Assembly: GCA_964633825.1 (NCBI GenBank)
Contig: CAZWHE010000018.1
Location: forward strand, 1-39,596
Source of the DNA: CAZWHE01 sp964633825
Lineage (GTDB): Bacteria; Planctomycetota; B15-G4; CAYZWU01
Direction of reading: 5' to 3'
DNA length: 39,596 nt
In this document: positions 16,509 through 24,106 of the stretch, one piece after another
Position numbering within the stretch: the stretch's first letter is position 1
Layout of the letters: each line of letters opens with the position of its first letter
Position numbers and translations under genes: made by a program
Notes under the pieces: model-generated
What the model saw: the letters and a program-made list of their open reading frames with translations, nothing else
Told to the model about the DNA's origin: nothing
Database searches by the model: none

Positions 16509-19238
16509 TCAGATGCGCTCGATCCTGGCCGCGAGCTTTTTGTAGTCGCACTGTCCCGAGACCGGATCCCAGGCTCGGTGAGCGACGGCGTTCACCAGCC
16601 ACCGGTTGATCTCCGGGTCGGCGCTGTCGGCCACGGAAAGGTTCCAGGGGCTGAAGATATAGCTCGGCGGAACCTCGTTCCGAGCCGGCCGCATGATGGA
16701 CGTTGTTCCCACGGATATGCGTGCTTCGTAATAGCCGCGGCTGGTGACCACCCGGACGCGTTCTCCGTCTTCCAAGTCGAAGCGCTTGGCGTCTTCCTCG
16801 TTCACCTCGACGTACTGTTCCGGCACCAGCTTCAGCGTGGTGGCGCCGCGGATCGTTTTTGCCGTGTGGAAGTGTTCGTAAACGATTCCCAGGCCGAGCC
16901 AGAGGGGGTACTTGTTCTCTTTTTTTGCGTCTTCCAGGGTTTTCGATCTGTTTTCATAGAAGTCGATGTCGGGGAGCTCCGGGACGAGGGCGAGGTCTCG
17001 CGCCCTCTTGAGAAGATCCTGGTCCTTGTAGAGCCAGGGACCTTCTCCGACTTTGGCGCCGTACTTCTTGAACTCATTCGTGATTTGTCTGAGGTAGCCG
17101 TTGTCAGGACCGTAGTCCTGCTCGCAGAGCTTGAACTTCGCCTTTCCGTCGGGCCGGCGGAAGTTGGCATAGGGCTGATCTTTCCACTTTTCCTGGTGCA
17201 TGTAGCGCCGCGGCGTCCCGCCCTTCCGGGCGATGTCGTAGTTGGGGGCCGGCCACTGAACGCCGCGGAGCCGCCTGATCTGTTCGTAGAGGCCGATGCC
17301 GTCCCGATCGCGCACTTCGAGGAGCCCCGAGATGTCCGAATCCGAGCCCTTCGACGCCCTGACGATTTCCTCGAAAACGTCCTCGGGATTGTAGAACTTC
17401 TGGCCGTAGGCGTTTTCGATCGTTTTCTTGTAAGGGATGATCTTGTCGGCGTCGAGGCCGAGTTTCTTGGCTATCGACTTGCACTTGTCGATGGCGAGGT
17501 CGAGGTCGGGCTTCGCTTCCGTGATCACCTCTCCCTTGTCGTTCCGTCCCACGGCGACACCGTCGCAGATGTAGACGCGCCGTTCCGACTGGATATAAGT
17601 GCCACCCGTCCACTCGCCCCAGGTGATGGCGGGGAAGATCACGTCGCCGTAGAGAACGTTGGGCGCGTGGCGGTAGATATCCTGAACAACGCAGAAAATG
17701 TTGGTGAGCGCGGGACGGACCAGCGTGTTCACGTCGGGGAGATGGATGTGCGTCGTGTACATCCAGAACATCGCTTTGAGATCCCCTTCGCAGGCCCTTT
17801 CCAGCATGCCGAGAGCCATGGGGTTCTTGAGCACCGATGTCTGTTTCAAGCGCTCGCGCGGGACGCGCCAGCAGTCGGCGATCCAGTCGCGCCATTTTTC
17901 GTTCTTGAGGGGCTGGTTGAAAGGGAGGCGTCCGGTGAGCCCGCCCATGAGACGCTCGCTCATGGCGTTGGGCTGGCCCGTCTGGGAGTGGGTGCCGCAT
18001 CCCCTTCTTCCCACGTTTCCGGTCAAGAGGTGGAGATTGATGATCGAGATCGTGTTGTGCTGGCCGTGGAGCATCTGATTGTACCCGATCCCCCAGTAGG
18101 TGAGCACGCCGCCGCGGCCCCGCTTGCGCCCCTTGACGGACGCCTCCGCCCAGCGGGCGGCCACCTCCTCGATCTGTTCGACGGTGACGCGGTTGCGGTC
18201 GAGCAGCCTGAGCCTCTTGATAACCTGTTTTGGCGAGTAGCGTTCCTTGACACCTTCGACGTACTCGCGCCACCCTGTCGAGTTCTTGTCGAGCCACTCC
18301 TCGGGCATCACGGCTTCGGGGTGTTTTTTGAGGATCACGTGGGCAACGGCGTTGAGATAGGAAATATCACCGTTGAGGGTTGCAAAGTGAAAGGAGTTTC
18401 GCGGATTGATATTTTCCAGGCCCTGCACGGTTCCCGTGCGGCGCGGATCCGAAACGAGGGTGGGGATGTCCTTGGCTTTTTTGTGATCACCAACTCGCCA
18501 GAAGAGAACGGGGTGCGCTTCCCGGGGGTTGTGGCCCCAGAAGGTGATCATGTCGGAGTCGTCGATGTCTTCGTAACTCGTGGGGGGGGCGTCCGAACCA
18601 TAGGAGTGAAAGTAGCCCGTCACGGCGGAGGTCATGCACATGCGGGCGTTGGCTTCGATCGAATTGGAACCGATGATGCCCTTGAGAAGGAGATTTTCGA
18701 TCCATTGTGTTTCCATGGTCAGCTGCCCCGAGCCGCTCAGGCCGATGCAGTTGCCCCCGTACTTTCTGGCCAGGCCGGCCATCTTTTCGGCCACGAGCTC
18801 TTCCGCCTCATCGTAGGGGACCTTATGGAACACGTCGTCGTCGAACCTTCCCTTGGTGGCGGAAACGTGGCCCGTTTCTGGGTCGGTCATGTCCTTCCGC
18901 ACCAGGACATGGGTCAGGCGGTCGCGGTAGACGGGCTCGTGGGCATTGAGCCCCTTGATGCACTGGATCCCCTTGTTGGTCGGGTGGAGCTTGTCCGGTA
19001 CGATGCCCGTGATCCGGTCGCCCTCGCACGAAATCAGCGTGCCGCAGCCGACGCCGCAGTAGGGACAGGCCGATTGAAGAGTCCGCCTGGCCCCGCCGGC
19101 CACGCTCTGCTCGGCCAAGGCATCGGCGTGAGCGAATTCACCCGGAAAGAGGGGAAAAGTGCCTGCCGCTGCCGTGACGCCGGCAGACCACTTGAGAAAA
19201 TTCCGGCGGTCGAATATCGGTTTTGGGGGCTTCTTCAT
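16509..19238 (-). CDS. napA: NapA-like periplasmic molybdopterin oxidoreductase (putative nitrate reductase)
   Basis: A 909-residue protein. ATG 19238 is chosen for its AAGGAG ribosome site and Tat signal (FDRRNFLKW), although the frame is open further upstream. A 4Fe-4S set lies at Cys58, Cys61, Cys65 and Cys93 (CPYCGVGC ... CIKG). Cys201 in ANARMCMTSAV is the expected molybdenum ligand, matching NapA/NasA rather than Asp in NarG. TGQPNAMSERLMGGLTGRLP resembles the Nas/Nap substrate-region motif, and the end (DPVSGQCDYKKLAARIE) matches the NapA C-terminus. It is about 80 residues longer than usual NapA, with an insert near residues 580-760. Nitrate is the likeliest substrate, but a related oxyanion cannot be excluded. 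NapB, NapC and NapD are not in the window. Confidence 0.82.
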   Translation of the reverse strand: MKKPPKPIFDRRNFLKWSAGVTAAAGTFPLFPGEFAHADALAEQSVAGGARRTLQSACPYCGVGCGTLISCEGDRITGIVPDKLHPTNKGIQCIKGLNAHEPVYRDRLTHVLVRKDMTDPETGHVSATKGRFDDDVFHKVPYDEAEELVAEKMAGLARKYGGNCIGLSGSGQLTMETQWIENLLLKGIIGSNSIEANARMCMTSAVTGYFHSYGSDAPPTSYEDIDDSDMITFWGHNPREAHPVLFWRVGDHKKAKDIPTLVSDPRRTGTVQGLENINPRNSFHFATLNGDISYLNAVAHVILKKHPEAVMPEEWLDKNSTGWREYVEGVKERYSPKQVIKRLRLLDRNRVTVEQIEEVAARWAEASVKGRKRGRGGVLTYWGIGYNQMLHGQHNTISIINLHLLTGNVGRRGCGTHSQTGQPNAMSERLMGGLTGRLPFNQPLKNEKWRDWIADCWRVPRERLKQTSVLKNPMALGMLERACEGDLKAMFWMYTTHIHLPDVNTLVRPALTNIFCVVQDIYRHAPNVLYGDVIFPAITWGEWTGGTYIQSERRVYICDGVAVGRNDKGEVITEAKPDLDLAIDKCKSIAKKLGLDADKIIPYKKTIENAYGQKFYNPEDVFEEIVRASKGSDSDISGLLEVRDRDGIGLYEQIRRLRGVQWPAPNYDIARKGGTPRRYMHQEKWKDQPYANFRRPDGKAKFKLCEQDYGPDNGYLRQITNEFKKYGAKVGEGPWLYKDQDLLKRARDLALVPELPDIDFYENRSKTLEDAKKENKYPLWLGLGIVYEHFHTAKTIRGATTLKLVPEQYVEVNEEDAKRFDLEDGERVRVVTSRGYYEARISVGTTSIMRPARNEVPPSYIFSPWNLSVADSADPEINRWLVNAVAHRAWDPVSGQCDYKKLAARIERI

Positions 19239-19276
19239 GGTATCCGTTCTCCTTGAGTATCTATGGGTAATTCCTG

Positions 19277-21937
19277 TTATTCTTGCCAGGTTCTGATGAA
19301 CGAAACGATGTCGTTGATCTGGTCGGAGGGAATGGAAACGATTCCGCCCGCTCCCACTCCGAATGGACGCATGGGGGTCCGGCTGCGGCCCCGGGCGATG
19401 GTGGCCAAAAGGAAGCCGTCCGATGCCGCCTCCAGGAATTCCGGGTTGTTCAGCGAGGGCGCAAAGTACTGTATACCCTCCTGCGCCCCCCGTCCGCCGG
19501 GCCCGTGACACCCCGAGCAGTAGCTCGAAAATTTCTCCCTGCCCGACGCGATGGCGCGCTCGCTCATTTCCGCCACGAGACGAGGCTTGCGCCATGTGTC
19601 GGGGAAATCCCAGAGCCGCATGTGGGCGATGACGTCCTGGATCTGTTCGGGCGAGATCTGGCCCAGTCCTTCCTGCCCGTGAACCATCGACTGCATCGCC
19701 GTTCCCGTGCGGCCCAGGATGATGGTGGCCGCCAGGAACCCGTCCGACGCCGAACGCAGGAAAGTCGGATTGTTGAGCTGCGGCCCCGAAGCGCCTTCTC
19801 CGTCTTTTCCATGGCAGGAAGAGCAGCTTCCATTGAAGAGCTGTGCGCCGAGCGCCGGATTGCCCACCCCGGTCCGGAGGATGGGTCGCTCTTCGCGAAG
19901 GCCGAGACGGCGGATGTAAGCGATCACGTCCGATATCTGGTCGGGCGTGAGCCGCGTGGGGCCCTGCTCCTCCCCGATGAAGCCTTTCATGGCCGTCCCC
20001 GCGCGGCCCCGGGAGATCCAGTGGAAGAGTGTCTCATCGGAAACGGATCCGAGCAGAACGGGGTTGGCCAGCTGGGGGCCCACGCCGCCCCGTCCGTCGG
20101 CTCCGTGGCACCGGAGGCACGAGGTTTTGTAATAGACTTCTCCCACGGCGTAATCGCCGAGGCGGGGCGGGGACTCCGGGTCGATGGGCTTCCCCTTCTG
20201 GAGCGAGCGGAGGTAAGTGATGACCGCTCCCACGTCGTCGGCCGACAGATGGCGCCAGGCCGGCATGGCCGTTGAGGGGCGTCCTTTGGTGATGGTTTCG
20301 TAGAAAAACTCGTCGTCCACGGCGCGGAGCACGTCCGGGCTGTTGAGCCGCGTTCCGATCCCGCCTTCTCCGTTCCGGCCGTGGCAGGCCGCACAGTTAG
20401 CCTGGAAAAGTATCCGGCCGATCCGGGTGTTTTGACGGGGGTTGTGTGATTCCAGGCTGTTCGTCACTTCGGCCAGGGACGGCGCGCCGGGCTGCCACTG
20501 CCTGATGAAGGCCAGGATGTCGCTGATTCCCTGGGCCGGGAGGTTCTTCCAGGAGGGCATGGCCGTGCCGGGCCTGCCGTGGACGATCGTTTCCGCCAGG
20601 AACGGATCGGATGAAACAGCCAGGAATGTCATCGAGTTGAGGATGTTGCCGATCCCGCCTTCCCCTTTGCGGCCGTGGCAACCGGCGCAGAGCCCACGGT
20701 AGTAAGCACGCCCCCTTCGGGGATCCCCGCGGCCGGAATTCACGTCGCCCACGCGCGCACCCGATGGCTCCCATCCGCGGATGTGGTCGATGATCCTGTC
20801 GATCTCGGCACGGGTCAGGTTGCCCGACCCGGTTTTCCAAGAGGTCATCTTTGTATTGCTGCGGCCGCTCGAAATGATGTGCCGGTAATAATCATTGTCG
20901 GCAACAGCCAGGGAATCGATGTTGTTAAGGGCCGGGGTGGAAATTCCGGGGACCTCCATTTCCTTCCCGTCGTCGCCGTGACAGGATGAACAGAACGCGG
21001 CGTACAGTTCTTTTCCGGAGGAAGCCTTGGTCTGTTCCGTGAAAGGCCGCTTGCGATAGGACGGGGCCGCGGGATGCCTGAGAGAAAGCGTATAGGCGGT
21101 CAGGGCTTCGGCTTCCTCGTCATTGAGCATCGGATCGGGCATGAGGGTTCCTGGTGAAACCTCGGCGGGCTCGAGGTAATGCTTTTTCAACCAGTAGGAG
21201 ACCTTGCGCGGTTCTTTCCTGTCGATGTGGGAGAAATCGAACTCGTGGGTCGTCTTTTCCCCGACAAAGGTAATGTCCAGGCTGAGGGTTCCGCCTCGGC
21301 CGTTGACGGCGTGGCAGCCGAGACATCCCTTCTCATTGAACAGCTCGCGCCCTACGGTGAGCAGCTTGGCGGCCCGGTCCGGCTCATTGCCGCTGTCGGC
21401 CCGGACGAGCAGGCCCTTTGGGGGAAAGAGCTCGTCCTCGGAGTGGCACTTCGAACACGTCGACTTGATGTATTTTGTCTCGAGAAGGGGGTAATCCCAG
21501 TGAGGAACGTTCCCATGGGCGTCGGCGGTTTCCGTTGCCCGTCCTTGGCCCTGGTGACAGACCGTGCACCCGAACCGCGCCGGGTCGTGGATCTCGAGGT
21601 ACCGTCCGGGATGGGTCTTGAAAGGCTCGGGCTGATCCTTCATCCGGTGATCGTCCATACCGGTGTGGCAGGTGATGCAGCGGTCCACCGTTCCGAGCTC
21701 GGGGAGGTAGTTCTGGAGGATATTCGTTTCGAACCGGCCGGCGATGAGCTCTCCCCGATCGTCGGTCGCCATTTCTTTTAGGATCACCGAGTACTTTTCG
21801 CGGAAAACACGCCAGTCCGCATAAGTGTTCTCCTTGAGCGCGGCGATCGCGAGTACGGCAAGCGTTGCAATGCTCACCAGGAGCAGAGTCCACTTGTTGC
21901 GCCTCTCAGCGGATTCGGCTTCTTTCCTTTGCTGCAT
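19277..21937 (-). CDS. Ten-heme c-type cytochrome with six tandem class I domains
   Basis: An 886-residue protein with ATG 21937 behind AAGGAA and a membrane anchor at about 16-34. Ten CXXCH motifs begin at residues 87, 124, 161, 205, 316, 417, 515, 607, 705 and 807. The first three are 37 residues apart and form a triheme head. From 316 onward the spacing is about 92-102, and each unit ends in a GR..T.M motif that supplies an axial methionine (for example TAMPSW and TAMPAW), so these are six tandem mono-heme class I domains. It probably relays electrons from the Rieske/cytochrome b pair to periplasmic acceptors such as the NapA-like enzyme. It sits between them in gene order. Confidence 0.88.
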   Translation of the reverse strand: MQQRKEAESAERRNKWTLLLVSIATLAVLAIAALKENTYADWRVFREKYSVILKEMATDDRGELIAGRFETNILQNYLPELGTVDRCITCHTGMDDHRMKDQPEPFKTHPGRYLEIHDPARFGCTVCHQGQGRATETADAHGNVPHWDYPLLETKYIKSTCSKCHSEDELFPPKGLLVRADSGNEPDRAAKLLTVGRELFNEKGCLGCHAVNGRGGTLSLDITFVGEKTTHEFDFSHIDRKEPRKVSYWLKKHYLEPAEVSPGTLMPDPMLNDEEAEALTAYTLSLRHPAAPSYRKRPFTEQTKASSGKELYAAFCSSCHGDDGKEMEVPGISTPALNNIDSLAVADNDYYRHIISSGRSNTKMTSWKTGSGNLTRAEIDRIIDHIRGWEPSGARVGDVNSGRGDPRRGRAYYRGLCAGCHGRKGEGGIGNILNSMTFLAVSSDPFLAETIVHGRPGTAMPSWKNLPAQGISDILAFIRQWQPGAPSLAEVTNSLESHNPRQNTRIGRILFQANCAACHGRNGEGGIGTRLNSPDVLRAVDDEFFYETITKGRPSTAMPAWRHLSADDVGAVITYLRSLQKGKPIDPESPPRLGDYAVGEVYYKTSCLRCHGADGRGGVGPQLANPVLLGSVSDETLFHWISRGRAGTAMKGFIGEEQGPTRLTPDQISDVIAYIRRLGLREERPILRTGVGNPALGAQLFNGSCSSCHGKDGEGASGPQLNNPTFLRSASDGFLAATIILGRTGTAMQSMVHGQEGLGQISPEQIQDVIAHMRLWDFPDTWRKPRLVAEMSERAIASGREKFSSYCSGCHGPGGRGAQEGIQYFAPSLNNPEFLEAASDGFLLATIARGRSRTPMRPFGVGAGGIVSIPSDQINDIVSFIRTWQE

Positions 21938-22004
21938 TCTCAGGTTCCTTCTGATTGGTTGTATTCTTTCTGCCGCCGGTCAGTGCCGGCTCCTCGACCT
22001 TTTA

Positions 22005-23549
22005 TCAGTGAACGGGCCAGTCGGCATGGCTCCAGTAGAAATCCCAGTTCGGCCCGCGGAAATAGGTCCCCACGATCGTCATGATCACGAAGCCGACAAG
22101 AAAACATGTAAACAGCGCCATCGCCCCCATGCGTGTCGATCCCTCGCGTTTCAGGATATAGAGAGACCAGAGGGCGTAAACAACGGTGAGAAGAGACGCC
22201 GGATTGACGAAAATAACAGCGAGCTGGTGAACGTCTGGAAACCACTCCCTGAGCCATCCGAAACGGACCGGAACAGCCACGGCCAGCACTGCGGCCAGTG
22301 CCGCGAAAAAGAAGCTCTTCAACACCACCTTCTTTCCGCGCCGTCCGCTGAAATAAACCCCGGCGTCTTCTTTTTCCCTGTCGAGATAAGGGATGAGGGC
22401 GAGCCCGATCATGGCTATCAGCGGAATCAGCAGTCCGCCCATGAAAGCCGAGTAAGAAACCAATTCCTGAACGCCGAGAAAATACCATGGCGCCTTGGCC
22501 GGATTTTCGGGGATGGCGGGGTTGGCCGGTTCCTTGAGCGGCGCGTCGAAAGCCATGCCGAGAACGACACTGAGAAACAGGGTGATCATGAAAACCAGGA
22601 GTTCGGCGCGGAGGAGATGGGGCCAGCTCGACACTGTTTCAGAGGGGTCGAGGTTCGTTGCCGGTTTCCTGCCACGAACAACGGCCATGAGGCCGTACGA
22701 TTTCGTTGGTTCGTCTTCCGGGGAAACGGGGGTGGGCGTGCGGGCCGCACCTTTCCCGGCCGGGGTCGCCGCCGCACCGGGACGGCCCAGCCCGCCGTCC
22801 TTGCGGATCCGCCAGAAATGAACTCCCAGGATTGCCGCCAGAACCAGGGGCAAAACAATAATGTGGAGAAGGTAAAAACGAAGGAGCGCATCCTGCCCCA
22901 CTTCGCTGGCGCCCAGGAGGAGCTGCTTCGTAAATCCCCCGGGGTCGAAATAGGCGGTGATGCCCAGGGCGTCGGTCAGCTCTCCGGGAGACCCTGCGAT
23001 ATTGGCGCCGATCGTCACGGCCCAGAATGCCAGCTGGTCCCAGGGAAGGAGATATCCCGTGAAAGAAAGGGCCAGCGTCAGTACGAAAAGACCCATTCCC
23101 ATCAACCAGTTGAACTCGCGCGGCTTCTTGTAGCTCGCCGTGTAAAAGACGCGGCAGATATGGAGCAGAACGGTCACCACCATGAGGTGCCCGGCCCAGC
23201 GGTGGATGTTTCGCAGGATGCGGCCCGTGGGAACGACGTAGTGGATGTCCTTGATGCTGTCGTAGGCCTGATCCACTGCGGGCTTGTAGTAGATCATGAG
23301 CAGGATCCCGGTGACCGTCAGGATGACGAAGAGGGACAGGGACGCGACTCCCATGGCCATGGTGGCGCTGAACCTCAGGGTGCGGATATGGGTGCGCACG
23401 GGGTGAAGGTGGAGAAACAGGTTCGAGAAAACGGTTTGCGAGCGGCTCCGGTCCGAGACGGGCGAACCGTGTCGGAACAATGAATCCTTGAGGTGCCGGG
23501 GAAGGTTTTTGAGGTTTTCTACGAACGCCTCGATGCCGGTGTTATTCAT
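22005..23549 (-). CDS. Cytochrome b subunit of a bc-type quinol oxidase complex (b6/subunit IV fused type)
   Basis: A 514-residue membrane protein, ATG 23549, with AGGAGAAGGAG upstream. Heme ligand pairs are His116/His130 and His229/His244; the 15-residue step in the second pair is a feature of b6-type cytochromes. Residues 250-305 form a Pro/Ala/Gly-rich linker, followed by a subunit-IV-like half with the quinol-site motif PWYFLG (about 354-359, equivalent to PEWY). Quinol is oxidised at the Rieske-facing side, with one electron returned through the b hemes. It lies between the Rieske gene and the ten-heme gene, as expected for one complex. Residue Cys132 next to a b-heme might bind a covalent heme ci, but this is not certain. 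Confidence 0.88.
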   Translation of the reverse strand: MNNTGIEAFVENLKNLPRHLKDSLFRHGSPVSDRSRSQTVFSNLFLHLHPVRTHIRTLRFSATMAMGVASLSLFVILTVTGILLMIYYKPAVDQAYDSIKDIHYVVPTGRILRNIHRWAGHLMVVTVLLHICRVFYTASYKKPREFNWLMGMGLFVLTLALSFTGYLLPWDQLAFWAVTIGANIAGSPGELTDALGITAYFDPGGFTKQLLLGASEVGQDALLRFYLLHIIVLPLVLAAILGVHFWRIRKDGGLGRPGAAATPAGKGAARTPTPVSPEDEPTKSYGLMAVVRGRKPATNLDPSETVSSWPHLLRAELLVFMITLFLSVVLGMAFDAPLKEPANPAIPENPAKAPWYFLGVQELVSYSAFMGGLLIPLIAMIGLALIPYLDREKEDAGVYFSGRRGKKVVLKSFFFAALAAVLAVAVPVRFGWLREWFPDVHQLAVIFVNPASLLTVVYALWSLYILKREGSTRMGAMALFTCFLVGFVIMTIVGTYFRGPNWDFYWSHADWPVH

Positions 23550-23569
23550 CTCCTTCTCCTATATGCCGT

Positions 23570-23641
23570 GCAAAAGGTGGCGAAACCTTGCAAAAAGCTG
23601 TGAAACCTTCCAAAAGGCGGCTAAGCCTTGTAAAAGGTGCC
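23570..23641. repeat. Degenerate 20-bp tandem repeat, about 3.5 units, between Rieske and cytochrome b genes
   Basis: Unit 1 is GCAAAAGGTGGCGAAACCTT (23570-23589). Unit 2 (23590-23609) and unit 3 (23610-23629) each differ from it at about four positions, and a partial unit runs to 23641 into the 3' end of the Rieske gene. The units carry short AAGG/CCTT complementary arms, so an RNA copy could fold into several small hairpins. It could set relative expression of the two genes or be a drifting minisatellite. Confidence 0.7.
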
Positions 23642-24106
23642 GGGGGGAACTTCCTGTTTAGCGTCGACCACAAGGAGGCCGTTGACGGCCGTCGATATCG
23701 CAAACCAGCGCAGCGTTCTGGGGGCCGGACCGGCGAGCACGTCACCCTGCGGACCGAACTTCGAGCCATGGCAGGGGCAGGCAAAACCGTTTTCCAGCCT
23801 GGTCACGATGCAGCCTAGGTGCGTGCAGACCAAGGATATGGCGGCGATTCCGCGTTTATCGGATATGACAAGAACGTTCTGCTCTTTGATCGTCTGCTCC
23901 GTGCCGGGTGGAAAATCCTCGGGAGAACCGATACGGAATCGTTTTCCGGCTTCAGGAAGCACCGCCGGTTTGGTGAGCTTGGCCATGCCGATCACTGAGC
24001 CCAGAACAGCGAGTCCTGAAGCCCATAGCCCGGCCAGGCCGAGAAAATCACGGCGCTGAATCTCTTGATGATTCGGTCCGCAGTTTCGAGCTAGGCGGTC
24101 TGACAT
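23621..24106 (-). CDS. Rieske iron-sulfur protein of a bc-type complex
   Basis: A 161-residue protein with ATG 24106, AAGGAGA upstream, and a 16-bp overlap with the stop region of the FAD protein gene. The N-terminus is QRRDFLGLAG, a Tat-like anchor. The cluster ligands are visible as CTHLGC (Cys94, His96, Cys99) and CPCHGSKF (Cys110, Cys112, His113), with the disulphide cysteines Cys99 and Cys112. The 2Fe-2S head accepts an electron from quinol and passes it to a c-type heme. The neighbours, cytochrome b and a ten-heme cytochrome, complete a bc complex. The length is normal. Confidence 0.9.
   Translation of the reverse strand: MSDRLARNCGPNHQEIQRRDFLGLAGLWASGLAVLGSVIGMAKLTKPAVLPEAGKRFRIGSPEDFPPGTEQTIKEQNVLVISDKRGIAAISLVCTHLGCIVTRLENGFACPCHGSKFGPQGDVLAGPAPRTLRWFAISTAVNGLLVVDAKQEVPPGTFYKA

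Noticed and set aside
16509..19238. Formate dehydrogenase or NarG/Nxr-type enzyme as the identity of the molybdoenzyme
   Set aside because: A Cys ligand in ARMCMTSAV and the NapA-like C-terminus argue against NarG/Nxr (Asp ligand). The GQPNAM motif and NapG/NapH neighbours favour Nap/Nas over formate dehydrogenase, though the substrate remains unproven.
16578..19256. Open frame of 892 codons on the plus strand opposite the NapA-like gene
   Set aside because: It is antisense to a protein with clear cofactor motifs, has no recognisable domain, and reflects codon bias of the GC-rich gene on the other strand.
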